Counted from the first letter of the stretch, positions 32,142 to 41,405 are shown. The stretch is DNA of 49,056 nucleotides from Roseofilum halophilum BLCC-M91 (GCF_030068445.1 NZ_JAQPOK010000162.1:1-49056); one strand, 5' to 3'. The notes: generated by a model from the sequence alone, not told the origin. Numbers and translations: made by a program.

Positions 32142-34208
32142 ATGACTGAGGTTTCCCCAGTGTTCGACTATCCCCCAACCCGCCAAGTCGATCGAGTCGA
32201 TGATTACCACGGTACACCCGTATCCGATCCCTATCGATGGCTCGAAGATTTAGAGTCCCCACAAACCCAAGACTGGGTTGAAGCTCAAAACCAGATCGCC
32301 TTTGAATTTTTAGAGAAAATCCCCACCAGAGACTCCCTCAAAGCCCGTCTCGAAGAACTTTGGAATTATGAGAAATATGGTATTCCTTCTAAACAGGGCG
32401 ATCGCCTCTTTTATTTCAAAAACTCCGGCCTGCAAAACCAATCCGTTCTCTACTGTCTCAAAGCCCCCGATCCAGACCCCCAAATTTTACTCGATCCCAA
32501 CACCTTATCCGAAGATGGCACAATCGCCCTCTCCAGAATTTCCATTTCTGACAATGGGGAATACCTAGCCTATGGTTTATCCCAATCGGGTTCCGATTGG
32601 CAAGAATGGAAAGTAAGACAGATCGATACTCAAGAGGATTTAAGCGATCGCTTAAAATGGATTAAATTTTCTAGCGTCACTTGGTCTAAAGACAATCAAG
32701 GGTTTTATTACAACCGCTACGCCGAACCCAAAGAAGGACAGGAATACCAAGAACAAAACTATTACGAAAAACTCTATTACCATCGGCTCGGCGATCCCCA
32801 ACCAGAGGATCGACTGATCTATGAACGTCCCGATCAAAAGGAATGGGGATTTTCTCCCCAAATCACCGAAGACGGGAAATACTTGCTGATTGGAGTCTGG
32901 CGATCGACGGAACTCAAAAACCTGGTCTTCTATCAAGATTTAACCCAAGATGACAGCCCGATTATTGAATTAATCTCTGAATTTGAAGCCAGCTATCAAT
33001 TCATTGGCTCTCAAGATTCAACTCTCTGGTTTAAAACCAATTTGCACGCTCCCAAGTGGCGCGTAATTGCCATCGATCTCAACCACCCTCAACCAGAGAA
33101 TTGGCGAGAAATCATTCCTGAATCCAACGATGTGATCGGCCAAGTGAGTCTGCTGAATCATCAATTTGTGGTGCGATCCATGGAAGATGCCCACTCCCAA
33201 GTCAAGATCTATAGCTTAGAGGGAGAGCATCTCAAAACCCTGGAGTTACCGGGTTTGGGTTCCGTGAGTGGGTTTAATGGTAAACCCGAAGATACAGAAA
33301 CCTTTTATAGCTTTACCAGCTATACCACTCCCACCACCATTTATCACTATGACTTTCTCACGGGCGAAAGTACCTTATACCGAAAACCAGAGGTAAGCTT
33401 TAATCCGGATGAGTATGAAAGCAAGCAAGTGTTTTATCCGAGCAAAGATGGGACAAAAATTCCTCTCTTTATTACCCATAAAAAAGGGATTAAGCTGGAT
33501 GGATCGAATCCCACTCTGCTCTATGGCTATGGGGGCTTTAGTATTTCCCTCACTCCGGGTTTTTCCGTTAGCAATCTTGTGTGGATGGAGCAGGGGGGAA
33601 TCTATGCGGTTCCCAATTTACGCGGCGGTGGAGAATATGGCGAGGACTGGCATCAAGCGGGGATGAAAGAGAATAAGCAAAATGTCTTTGATGATTTCAT
33701 TGCGGCGGCGGAGTGGTTAATTGAGCAAAAGTATACTTGTTCTCAGAAATTGGCGATCGCCGGTGGCAGTAACGGCGGCTTATTAGTCGGCGCTTGTCTG
33801 ACCCAACGCCCCGACTTATTTGGTGCTGCCCTTCCTGCTGTCGGTGTTATGGATATGTTGCGCTTCCATAAATTTACCATCGGCTGGGCGTGGTGCGATG
33901 AATATGGCTGTGCCGACAATCCAGAAGACTTTGAAAACCTCTATGGCTATTCTCCCTTGCATAACCTGAAACCGGGAACCGCCTATCCAGCTACTCTGGT
34001 TACAACAAGCGATCGCGACGATCGCGTTGTTCCTTCCCACAGTTTCAAATTTGCCGCCACCCTCCAAGCTGCCCATCAAGGCCCATCCCCAGTCCTGATC
34101 CGCATTGAAACCAAAGCCGGCCATGGCGCGGGAAAACCCACCAGCAAACAAATCCAAGAAATTGCGGATAAATGGGCCTTTCTTAGCCAAGTTCTCGATA
34201 TTGCCTAA
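32142..34208 (+). CDS. Prolyl oligopeptidase family serine protease
   Basis: 688 aa from ATG 32142 (MTEVSPVFDYPPTRQVDRVD); an ATG at 32127 would add five residues. The N-terminal beta-propeller (~1-400) begins with YPPTRQVDRVDDYHGTPVSDPYRWLED. The C-terminal alpha/beta hydrolase has nucleophile Ser543 in AGGSNGG, the acid Asp in DDRVVPSHS and His in KAGHGAGKP. It cleaves short peptides after proline and is probably cytosolic, with no signal peptide. Its 3' end overlaps the convergent pentapeptide gene by 26 bp. Confidence 0.95.
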   Translation: MTEVSPVFDYPPTRQVDRVDDYHGTPVSDPYRWLEDLESPQTQDWVEAQNQIAFEFLEKIPTRDSLKARLEELWNYEKYGIPSKQGDRLFYFKNSGLQNQSVLYCLKAPDPDPQILLDPNTLSEDGTIALSRISISDNGEYLAYGLSQSGSDWQEWKVRQIDTQEDLSDRLKWIKFSSVTWSKDNQGFYYNRYAEPKEGQEYQEQNYYEKLYYHRLGDPQPEDRLIYERPDQKEWGFSPQITEDGKYLLIGVWRSTELKNLVFYQDLTQDDSPIIELISEFEASYQFIGSQDSTLWFKTNLHAPKWRVIAIDLNHPQPENWREIIPESNDVIGQVSLLNHQFVVRSMEDAHSQVKIYSLEGEHLKTLELPGLGSVSGFNGKPEDTETFYSFTSYTTPTTIYHYDFLTGESTLYRKPEVSFNPDEYESKQVFYPSKDGTKIPLFITHKKGIKLDGSNPTLLYGYGGFSISLTPGFSVSNLVWMEQGGIYAVPNLRGGGEYGEDWHQAGMKENKQNVFDDFIAAAEWLIEQKYTCSQKLAIAGGSNGGLLVGACLTQRPDLFGAALPAVGVMDMLRFHKFTIGWAWCDEYGCADNPEDFENLYGYSPLHNLKPGTAYPATLVTTSDRDDRVVPSHSFKFAATLQAAHQGPSPVLIRIETKAGHGAGKPTSKQIQEIADKWAFLSQVLDIA

Positions 34209-35019
34209 GTAGATTCACATCAAATCCATTGGGAAACTGAGCGCCTGTCACTGACGCACCCTCTAAATTCGCCTCCGATAAGTTGGACAGGGTAAAATCT
34301 GTATCCATTAATACTGCTTCACTCAAATCTGCTTGGGTGAAGTTTGTCCAGCACATCTGGGCCCGATAGAGGGTAGCTCCATGGAGATCGGCCGAACGAA
34401 AGGAAACCCCCATTAAATTCGTTGAGCGTAAACTCGCCTCTCGCAAAATCGTCCGGCGCAGAGAGGCTCCCATGAGAATGGCTTGACTGAGATCCGCTTG
34501 TTCCAAATCCGCATTTTCTAACGTACATTGGGCTAGGATGCTATGGGCTAACTTAGCTTGCTGGAGCATCGCACCATTAAGAATAGCGTGGGTTAAATTC
34601 GCATATTCCAGAATCGCATGGTGCATAGAAGCATTAATCAGTTTGGCTCGACTCAAACAAGCCCCACGTAAATTGGCATGGTTTAAAATCGACTCATTGA
34701 GATTGCTGTCGCTTAGATTCGCCCCTTGTAAATTTGCTCCTTGGAGATTAGTATCGCTGAGGAAAGCTTCGTGTAAACAGGTTTCTTCCAAGTGTGCCCC
34801 AATCAGGTTCGCTCCAGTCAGCGTTGCTTGATTCATAAAGGCTTGACTAAACGTGGCTCCCCCTAGGGTTGCCCCCGCCAAATTCACTTTGACGAGATTC
34901 GCTCGTGTTAGGTTGATTTCGCAGAGATTGGCTTGGCGCAAGTCTGCGTTTGCCAAGTTGACTTGGCAAAAATTCCGCTCTCCGGCACGATAGCGTTCTA
35001 ATAATTCTGAAGCCTTCAT
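34183..35019 (-). CDS. Pentapeptide-repeat protein
   Basis: 278 aa from ATG 35019 (MKASELLERYRAGERNFCQV), an opening common in cyanobacterial pentapeptide proteins; an upstream frame to 35079 is less likely. More than forty tandem A(D/N)LxX pentapeptides follow (NLANADLRQANLCEINLTRA and onward), predicting a right-handed quadrilateral beta-helix with no membrane segment or signal. No catalytic domain. Role unknown; some such proteins mimic DNA. The end overlaps the prolyl oligopeptidase gene by 26 bp on the opposite strand. Confidence 0.85.
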   Translation of the reverse strand: MKASELLERYRAGERNFCQVNLANADLRQANLCEINLTRANLVKVNLAGATLGGATFSQAFMNQATLTGANLIGAHLEETCLHEAFLSDTNLQGANLQGANLSDSNLNESILNHANLRGACLSRAKLINASMHHAILEYANLTHAILNGAMLQQAKLAHSILAQCTLENADLEQADLSQAILMGASLRRTILREASLRSTNLMGVSFRSADLHGATLYRAQMCWTNFTQADLSEAVLMDTDFTLSNLSEANLEGASVTGAQFPNGFDVNLLRQYRELG

Positions 35020-35219
35020 TGCGTGTTCCTCATCAATTGAGTTTTGGGGGAAATCGTTTGGTTGCTTTCCTTGTGTCAATCATATTCTGAGATTTCCTTG
35101 TGTACCAGGGTGGTGTGGGGTGTCGGGGATGGGGGGATATTGGTGCGCCCGATTTTCTCGACCGGGATGGAGAATGTTATTAGGCCGTTTTAAGGAGTGT
35201 CGTTAGCCCTCACCCCCAA

Positions 35220-35244
35220 CCCCCTCTCTCACTCCAAGAGGGGG
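35220..35244. terminator. Hairpin after the Rpn-family gene
   Basis: CCCCCTCT (35220-35227) and AGAGGGGG (35237-35244) form an 8-bp stem 19 nt past the stop of the minus-strand Rpn gene. A similar CCTCTC..GAGAGG hairpin is inside the MITE-like element at 8752-8770, so this may be a dispersed repeat that doubles as a terminator. No T-run is present. Confidence 0.45.
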
Positions 35245-35262
35245 CATGAAGATGTCGCTAAT

Positions 35263-36246
35263 TCATTGTTGGAGAAAGGCGATTAAATCTTCAACAGAAT
35301 TGAAGTCTAGTAGGGCTTCTCCCAAGGCTTCTAGGCGATCGATATCTAGGGCTTTAATTTGGCTTTCGAGTTCGGGATTGATTTCGCCTAATTTACGCTT
35401 AATTTGACGGGTGATTAATTCTTTTTCTCGGATTGATCCCTGCTCGATGCCTTGTTCTATGCCTCGCTCGATGCCTTGTTCTATGCCTCGCTCGATACCT
35501 TGTTCTATACCTCGTTCAATGCCTTTTTCCATCCAACTGGTGATGATTTCCATACTTGACTCCTGTTCTGGTGGGGTAAATGTGCTAATTTCTTGTTCAA
35601 ATTGTATCTCTTCTGAGGCATTGAGCTTGAGATAGGTATCCACAAATCCTGAAATTAACTGCATCCGGGCTGGATCTAGCTTCAGCGTTGTTAATAATCG
35701 TAAACATTGGGCCTTGACTTTTGGTCTATCTTGGGGGTCAATTCTCATTTTAGCCATCAAAGCAGAAGCTATGGGGTTGGGCTGATTGAGGAAGTCTCGC
35801 CAATTGAGGCGATTGAGTTGCACGACCTGATAATTGAATTGTAAAACGTTTAAGTCAGGAAAGGTGACTTTATATTTATTTTTAGCTTCCTTGAGAGGGG
35901 TATCATAGGAAAAGAGGACAATAGGATAAACCGGTAAGGCGAATTTTTCATGTAAGCGAGCAAAATAGACAAACATGCGCCGTTCAAAGTCTTTTTTGGA
36001 ACTCGATTGTGCTTCTACATGAACGAGAAAATAAGAGGGTTTTCCGCGAAATTTGACTTGGAAAATTAAGTCACTTTCGTGTTTTTCACCTTCGGTGACA
36101 TCGGTAAATACTTCTTTGTCTAATAGAATGATAGATTGGGTGTCAATATAGTTGATGACTTGAGGGAAGAATAATTGCAGAAATTCTACAAAAAAGGTTG
36201 AGAGTAGTTCTTTAAATAGGCGATCGTGGTCAATGATTTTAGACAT
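35263..36246 (-). CDS. Rpn-family recombination-promoting nuclease-like protein (DUF4351)
   Basis: 327 aa from ATG 36246 (MSKIIDHDRLFKELLSTFFV). The N-terminal PD-(D/E)XK-like domain includes HESDLIFQVKFRGKPSYFLV and HVEAQSS, the D..ExQ core of the Rpn/YhgA transposase-like family. The C-terminal DUF4351-like helix pair (LITRQIKRKLGEINPELESQ) is joined by a minisatellite-encoded linker of GIERGIEQ repeats (DNA about 35446-35525). Such genes are numerous in cyanobacteria. Role unknown; relatives cut DNA and raise recombination. Confidence 0.85.
   Translation of the reverse strand: MSKIIDHDRLFKELLSTFFVEFLQLFFPQVINYIDTQSIILLDKEVFTDVTEGEKHESDLIFQVKFRGKPSYFLVHVEAQSSSKKDFERRMFVYFARLHEKFALPVYPIVLFSYDTPLKEAKNKYKVTFPDLNVLQFNYQVVQLNRLNWRDFLNQPNPIASALMAKMRIDPQDRPKVKAQCLRLLTTLKLDPARMQLISGFVDTYLKLNASEEIQFEQEISTFTPPEQESSMEIITSWMEKGIERGIEQGIERGIEQGIERGIEQGIEQGSIREKELITRQIKRKLGEINPELESQIKALDIDRLEALGEALLDFNSVEDLIAFLQQ
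35446..35525. repeat. In-gene 24-bp minisatellite (GIERGIEQ)
   Basis: Repeats of a 12-bp unit alternating between GIER and GIEQ codons give a 24-bp period in the linker of the Rpn-family gene. The length is a multiple of three, so copy-number changes would keep the frame and vary linker length. Confidence 0.85.
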
Positions 36247-36272
36247 GATGTTAAATGTGGTAATCAAAAATT

Positions 36273-36284
36273 ACTAATATTAGT
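36273..36284. promoter_or_regulatory. 12-bp palindrome in a divergent promoter region
   Basis: ACTAATATTAGT is a perfect palindrome 26 nt from the Rpn start, in the 132-nt divergent gap shared with the vWA gene at 36379. It could be an operator, but AT-rich palindromes of this size can occur by chance. Confidence 0.3.
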
Positions 36285-36378
36285 AGTGCAAGTGTGCCTA
36301 GGGCTTAGTCATTAGTTGACAAAATAATCAACACCAATTAGAATAGGGGGGTAATGATGCAAGAGGCTTGGATAACCT

Positions 36379-38880
36379 ATGGTGAAGAACGCTGCTGAAT
36401 TGACCTCTGTACCGACGACTAAGTTTGTCCTCTATAACCTTGCAGGTGAGCCAAAGGCTTATTATCGAGTCGATCGCCAACCGTTAAGTCAGAAGCAAGA
36501 GAACTCGAATACGGAAGCAGTGGAGGCGATCGCCCATAGTATTATCGCGATCGATCGCTCCGGCTCGATGTACCATGACATCAACCCCCTCAAAGAAACC
36601 CTGATCAAGCTCCTCACTCTAGAAGAATACACCCATTCTCAACTGCTGGTTACCCTGATTTCTTATTCCTCTCAAGGCAATTTAATCTCTCACTTCCAGC
36701 GCGTCCCCATTCAAGAAGTGATGAAGCTCAATTCTTCCTATCTGCAAGAGATTCAAAACATTAGGGTTTCCGGTGCAACCTGCATTTCCCAAGCGTTGCA
36801 ACTGGCAACTGAGCTAGTTCAACCGGATGAGCTAACCGGGATCGCGCTGCATAGTGATGGGTATGCAAACCATCCAAATGTGCGATCGGAAGTAGAAACC
36901 CTAGAACAAATTTGCCAGAATCTGAACCAGAGCAACGTTTTCCTGAACACGATCGCCTATTCTGCCAGTTCCGACTTTAAGCTGCTCTCCCGTTTAGCCA
37001 ACCTGGTGTCCGGAACTTGCGTGCAAGCGGGCACAGTCAAACAGGTCTATGATGCACTGTACAACACTTCCAAGATTTTAGGGGAGGCGATCGCCGAAGC
37101 GATCGAAGAACCCCTCTTCAAAGAATACGACTATCAAATCTTCCTCTCCCATAGCGCTCATAAGCTCAATGGCAACGCTGGAAAACTGAAAATTTTGGGA
37201 CTCAAACCAGACGATGACGGCATCTTCTATAAATATCAAAAACTCACCCAAACCGAATTTGAGCAACTCACCGACATTCCCCTGGCTCAAACCGATGAAT
37301 CCGTCTTTGCCTTCGCCAAAGCGCAACTGATTGATGGTAATTTAAATCAGGCTAAATATGCCCTCGTCAGCACCTTTGATGCCACCTTATCCCAGGGGCA
37401 TAGCAAAGCCATCACCAATAGTCAACTGGTGGAGTTATCCCAAGCCTTAGACCAGGCAATCTATGAACCCCAAAGTTTAACAGAACACCAGATTATCTCC
37501 GAAGTTCCCGTCAACAAAAACTTGCCCATTTTAGAGCTGATTCAGTTATTCGAGACCCACAAAGACCAAATCATTCTCAATCTCAAACATTTGCAAGACC
37601 ATTATCAACGGCGAGGAGTAAAGCGCGTCCCTGGCAAACGAGATGATGATGGCAACCTGGTCAAACCTTGGCTGACCACTGAATATTTAGATGGAGGCGA
37701 ATATGTGCAAATGGGGTCATTTGATATTAACCGTAATACCGCAACCATCAATTTACTCATCACTCGGCCGGTGAAATTAGTCAAAGCTGACGACGAAACG
37801 CCCATTACTGAAGTAGCGGGAATTCTGCTCAATGACTTGAAGTCTTACAACAACTATACCCTGGTTGGCGATGGTCAGTTAAATGTGGAGAGTTTAAAGG
37901 TTAAATTTAGTAATCGCAAAGTCTTTAAGGTGTTCAAAGAACAGAATTTACTCTCCAATGCAGACTCGTTTGATGGCAATACAGAATACGAAATTGATTT
38001 AACCCCATTGCCCATTGTACCCATGGCAGCCGATTATACTCAAGTGCAGGGCATCTTTTCGCGGTCGGCGATTTTGCGAGTATTATCAAGTCTCTTTTCT
38101 GCCCATCTAAAAGAGGTTTCGGATACCTATACCGCCGATCAGGTGGCTGCCCTGAAGGAGCATTATTTGTCCAAGAGTTTGTATCTGAATTTTCCCACGA
38201 CTACGGAGTATTCAGATTTAGAAGAAGCCTTGAATACGGGTAAAGTCGATTCGCGGGTGAGTTATAAAATTGAGTTGGGCAATTGTGAAATTCTCAATTT
38301 AGGTCAATTGCATTCAGCGAATAAGTTTTTAGACCGATTTTATGAGGTTTATGAGCAGGAAACTGGAGACAAGCTGGATAAACCGACGTTCGATCAAACC
38401 CTAGACCGGGCGGTGATATTTGGTCATAAAACTCTATCGAAGCGGACAAAAGTGACCAAGGTTGATGATTTGATGAAACCGATTTTTGATGAATTCTTGG
38501 GATTGGAGAAAAACGGCAGCATGACCGATATTTTGAATCAGTTGGGTGCATCCGATTTAGTCGGCTTGCTGGAGAAAAAATGGCAAGGAGAAACGGTGGA
38601 TACCGAGCAGTTTGTGGAAGCCTTAAGTGGAGGGTTGGCGAAGGTAAATCAAGCCTTAGAAACGCTCTACCGAGACAAGGTTTCGCCGTTGGTGTTTTAT
38701 ATTGGGGCAACGGGACTTATTCCCGATGAGTTAGACGCTGTTGCTTATACTGCGGATGAACTGGCTGCTAAATCTGGGGATTTGAAGTTTTCTAAGTCGG
38801 AAAAAGAGGGCATGTTCTTTGAAGTGGGGGATCTGATCCTCAGCGTTTATCCTAAGACTGAGTATTATAGCGTATCGTAA
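36379..38880 (+). CDS. Large vWA-domain protein
   Basis: 833 aa, no signal peptide. A von Willebrand A domain at ~52-240 has a complete metal-dependent adhesion site: D59-x-S61-x-S63 (IAIDRSGSM), Thr134 (SGATCISQA) and Asp160 (LHSDGYANH). The remaining ~590 residues have no domain I recognise. They include RVPGKRDDDGNLVKPWLTTE, YEIDLTPLPIVPMAADYTQ and a C-terminal helical part. No MoxR ATPase, PP2C phosphatase or kinase lies nearby, which argues against the usual vWA partnerships. A TM2-winged-helix gene follows 121 nt later on the same strand. Function unknown. Confidence 0.8.
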   Translation: MVKNAAELTSVPTTKFVLYNLAGEPKAYYRVDRQPLSQKQENSNTEAVEAIAHSIIAIDRSGSMYHDINPLKETLIKLLTLEEYTHSQLLVTLISYSSQGNLISHFQRVPIQEVMKLNSSYLQEIQNIRVSGATCISQALQLATELVQPDELTGIALHSDGYANHPNVRSEVETLEQICQNLNQSNVFLNTIAYSASSDFKLLSRLANLVSGTCVQAGTVKQVYDALYNTSKILGEAIAEAIEEPLFKEYDYQIFLSHSAHKLNGNAGKLKILGLKPDDDGIFYKYQKLTQTEFEQLTDIPLAQTDESVFAFAKAQLIDGNLNQAKYALVSTFDATLSQGHSKAITNSQLVELSQALDQAIYEPQSLTEHQIISEVPVNKNLPILELIQLFETHKDQIILNLKHLQDHYQRRGVKRVPGKRDDDGNLVKPWLTTEYLDGGEYVQMGSFDINRNTATINLLITRPVKLVKADDETPITEVAGILLNDLKSYNNYTLVGDGQLNVESLKVKFSNRKVFKVFKEQNLLSNADSFDGNTEYEIDLTPLPIVPMAADYTQVQGIFSRSAILRVLSSLFSAHLKEVSDTYTADQVAALKEHYLSKSLYLNFPTTTEYSDLEEALNTGKVDSRVSYKIELGNCEILNLGQLHSANKFLDRFYEVYEQETGDKLDKPTFDQTLDRAVIFGHKTLSKRTKVTKVDDLMKPIFDEFLGLEKNGSMTDILNQLGASDLVGLLEKKWQGETVDTEQFVEALSGGLAKVNQALETLYRDKVSPLVFYIGATGLIPDELDAVAYTADELAAKSGDLKFSKSEKEGMFFEVGDLILSVYPKTEYYSVS

Positions 38881-38894
38881 AGGACTTTCGGCAA

Positions 38895-38931
38895 GGGGTT
38901 GGGGGCGATCGCCAAAATCCCCCTCAACCCC
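38895..38931 (+). terminator. GC-rich hairpin after the vWA gene
   Basis: GGGGTTGGGGG (38895-38905) pairs with CCCCCTCAACCCC (38919-38931) with a small bulge, and TTTT occurs a few bases downstream (38938-38941). It starts 15 nt after the vWA stop and is a plausible terminator. Confidence 0.5.
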
Positions 38932-38952
38932 CCACAGTTTTCCGTGTTAGCA

Positions 38953-38982
38953 TAGGAGAAACAGCAGGTTCTGCTTCTCCTA
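38953..38982. repeat. Nested hairpin upstream of the TM2 gene
   Basis: TAGGAGAA (38953-38960) and TTCTCCTA (38975-38982) enclose an inner GCAG-GTT-CTGC hairpin. A short direct repeat TATACTCGCTATACTC follows, 3-4 nt before the ATG region of the TM2 gene. It may be a leader structure or an operator. Confidence 0.45.
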
Positions 38983-39001
38983 TACTCGCTATACTCAACC
39001 C

Positions 39002-39484
39002 ATGAACAAGGTTAGTACAAGCTACATCCTCTGGTTCCTCGGCATGTTTGGAGCCAACGGTATCCATCGCCTCTATAATGGCAAGATCGCTACAGGAATC
39101 CTCTGGTGTTGTACCTTTGGCCTGTTTGGGGTCGGTCAATTTATTGACTTGATCTTTATTCCTAACATGGTCGATGAATATAACCTCAAATATCGGGCCA
39201 AACATGGCTTATCCCCCGCAGGTGTCCCCTTAGATCGTCAGACGATTCCCTGTCAAGTTGTGGACGTAACCGAAAAGCAAGCGCCAGAACCAGCTAAAGT
39301 GAAAGTGGTCAAAGCTGCGGCTGCACGAGGAGGACAAATTTCAGTCACCCAAGCAGTAGTAGATACCGGTTTAGATTTTCATGAGGTGGAAAGCCTGTTA
39401 ATCGAGATGCTCAAAAAAGGTTATGCCACTGTAGATAATCATCCACAGACTGGGGTGGTTTTGTACCGATTTGAGGAACTGTAA
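39002..39484 (+). CDS. TM2 domain protein with C-terminal winged helix
   Basis: 160 aa. The N-terminal TM2 domain has two helices (SYILWFLGMFGANGIHRLYN, then GILWCCTFGLFGVGQFIDLI) with the characteristic GxxGxHRFY-like turn (GANGIHRLY). A linker with Glu/Pro/Lys leads to a C-terminal winged-helix-like segment (GGQISVTQAVVDTGLDFHEV, LLIEMLKKGYATVDNHPQTG). Similar TM2-winged-helix proteins occur in other bacteria. A membrane-tethered nucleic-acid or protein binding role is possible. Confidence 0.82.
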   Translation: MNKVSTSYILWFLGMFGANGIHRLYNGKIATGILWCCTFGLFGVGQFIDLIFIPNMVDEYNLKYRAKHGLSPAGVPLDRQTIPCQVVDVTEKQAPEPAKVKVVKAAAARGGQISVTQAVVDTGLDFHEVESLLIEMLKKGYATVDNHPQTGVVLYRFEEL

Positions 39485-39494
39485 TCATAATTCC

Positions 39495-40955
39495 CTAAGA
39501 TCTCGTGATTTCATAAATATGACGATTCATTTGTACCGATTCACTTAAATCTACCATGGGTAAAGGATAATCCACCCCCATCTGTACGCCAAATCGCTTT
39601 TGTTCCACCGCTAACAACTTCCAAGGTTGATGAATTTTAGTCGGTGGAACATTGGCTAATTCCGGTAACCAATGCTTGACATATTGCCCTTTTGGGTCAT
39701 AATCTTGGGATTGTTTAGCAATATTAAAATAGCGGAAGCCTCGGCGATCGTTCCCCACTCCTGCCATATAATTCCAGTTTCCCCAATTACTACAGGGGTC
39801 ATAATCAATTAAGCAGGATTCAAACCATTCTGCACCCATGCGCCAATCCATGCCCAAATTTTTGGTTAAAAAACTGGCGACGTTTTGCCGACCGCGATTG
39901 GACATAAAGCCGGTAGCCGCTAATTCTCTCATATTGGCATCAATTAAAGGAAATCCAGTATTTCCTTCCTGCCAGCGTTCAAATTGTTGCCAATCTTGTT
40001 TCCAAGGGAAAGATAATCCTTGCAGTCCAGACGCATAAAAGACTTTATTGCCATGTTTGGCACAAATGAAGCGAAAATAATCCCGCCACATGAGTTCAAA
40101 AATCAGCCAATAGGTGGATTCATTTTTAACTCGTTCTGATTCATACTTTTGTACTTCTTCATAAATGAAACGGGGGGATAGACAACCGCAAGTTAACCAG
40201 GGCGAAAACTTAGATGAACCATCGGCCCCTAACATTTGATTGCGAGTTTGTTTATAATGTTCTAGATGATTGCCCTGCCAAATATAATCTTGTATCCGTT
40301 GTAATCCTGCTTTTTCTCCACCCCGGAAAAATAAAACGGCTCGCGGGTCAGATCGGGGGTGTTCGAGTCCCCATTCTTCTAAGCTGGGAAGGTTGCCCGG
40401 ATGGAGATTGGGTAAAGGGGGAAGTGTATCGGGAGTGGGGAAAGTGGGGCGCACCCTAGAGCGTTTTTCGACTTCTTTGCGATAGGGGGTGAAAACTTCG
40501 GGAATTTTGGCGATCGCCCAAGGCAAATCGTTAATGTGATAGAGTGTAGACCCCCAAAACCCTTGAGTGCTAATCTGATGCTGGCTTAAGGCTTTGTGGA
40601 GTTTCGTTTCGACTAACTTTTCTTCGGCTGTTACTTCCTGATGATAGTAAACAGCACTTGCGTTTAAGGTTATGGCTAACTCAGGAATGACGTTTTCCGG
40701 TAACCCTTGACGGATAATTAAATCGCTGCCGAGATCCCTTAATTTTTGCCGTAGCGTCCCCACGCTTTCCAGGAGAAATTTAGCGCGAAAAACACCCATC
40801 TTGGGAAAGCCAAAATGGGTGTTTTGCAACCAACGAGCATCAAAACAATAGACCGGAATCACCACAGCGCCGGTTTTCAGGGCTTGGGTTAGGGGTTCAT
40901 GATCGTGCGATCGCAGATCGTTACGATACCAAAGAAGGATCGGTTTTTGGCTCAT
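39495..40955 (-). CDS. DASH-type cryptochrome / photolyase
   Basis: 486 aa. The N-terminal photolyase domain (LLWYRNDLRSHDHEPLTQAL, ~1-165) is followed by the helical FAD-binding domain with SSKFSPWLTCGCLSPR, LIFELMWRDYFRF and DPCSNWGNWNYMAGVGNDRR. The WRDYFRF and ANMRELAATGFMSNRGRQNV segments are typical of cry-DASH proteins, which repair UV-made pyrimidine dimers in single-stranded DNA using blue light. It is divergent from the glutaredoxin gene across 137 nt. Confidence 0.93.
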   Translation of the reverse strand: MSQKPILLWYRNDLRSHDHEPLTQALKTGAVVIPVYCFDARWLQNTHFGFPKMGVFRAKFLLESVGTLRQKLRDLGSDLIIRQGLPENVIPELAITLNASAVYYHQEVTAEEKLVETKLHKALSQHQISTQGFWGSTLYHINDLPWAIAKIPEVFTPYRKEVEKRSRVRPTFPTPDTLPPLPNLHPGNLPSLEEWGLEHPRSDPRAVLFFRGGEKAGLQRIQDYIWQGNHLEHYKQTRNQMLGADGSSKFSPWLTCGCLSPRFIYEEVQKYESERVKNESTYWLIFELMWRDYFRFICAKHGNKVFYASGLQGLSFPWKQDWQQFERWQEGNTGFPLIDANMRELAATGFMSNRGRQNVASFLTKNLGMDWRMGAEWFESCLIDYDPCSNWGNWNYMAGVGNDRRGFRYFNIAKQSQDYDPKGQYVKHWLPELANVPPTKIHQPWKLLAVEQKRFGVQMGVDYPLPMVDLSESVQMNRHIYEITRS

Positions 40956-40974
40956 GAGTCTACGAAATCTCCTG

Positions 40975-40993
40975 GTGAGATTTGCCTAGGGGA
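40975..40993. repeat. 7-bp hairpin in the divergent cry/grx region
   Basis: AAATCTC and GAGATTT form a perfect stem around a 5-nt loop, about 20 nt upstream of the cryptochrome start. It may be an operator or a leader structure. Confidence 0.4.
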
Positions 40994-41092
40994 TAATTGG
41001 ATTGATTGAGCAGGCTTTTCTTCAGTTTGCCATAAAAGGAGCAAGGCTTGATTAAAATGAAAGTCAGTATCGTAATCGAATAATTTTACCCT

Positions 41093-41398
41093 ATGCTCGA
41101 TTTCCTCAATTCTTGGTTAGGTCGTCCGTCAGAAAAGATTAAGGCAAACGTGGAAATTTACACTTGGCAAACTTGCCCGTTTTGTATCCGAGCCAAACTC
41201 TTATTATGGTGGAAAGGGGTTTCCTATACTGAATATAAGATTGATGGCGATGAAGCCGGTCGAAGCAAAATGGCAGAACGCTCTCAAGGACGGCGATCGG
41301 TTCCGCAAATTTTTATTAACGATCGCCACATCGGAGGCTGTGATGAGTTATATACTCTAGACCGACAAGGACAACTCAACCCCCTCCTCACCCAATAA
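41093..41398 (+). CDS. grxC: Glutaredoxin
   Basis: 101 aa, dithiol class with active site CPFC (TWQTCPFCIRAKLLL). The glutathione-binding VPQIFIND and GGCDELYTL motifs are both present. Reduces disulfides with glutathione in the cytosol. It is the first gene of a pair with tadA (7-nt gap). Confidence 0.95.
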   Translation: MLDFLNSWLGRPSEKIKANVEIYTWQTCPFCIRAKLLLWWKGVSYTEYKIDGDEAGRSKMAERSQGRRSVPQIFINDRHIGGCDELYTLDRQGQLNPLLTQ

Positions 41399-41405
41399 AA
41401 TCCCC

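Noticed and set aside
34538-34831. A plus-strand frame opposite the pentapeptide gene
   Set aside because: Antisense of a repetitive beta-helix; its Leu/Ala/Arg-rich periodic sequence simply mirrors the pentapeptide period.
35220-35244. A second complete copy of the MITE-like element
   Set aside because: Only an inner hairpin resembles the element; the 24-bp terminal repeats are not present around it.
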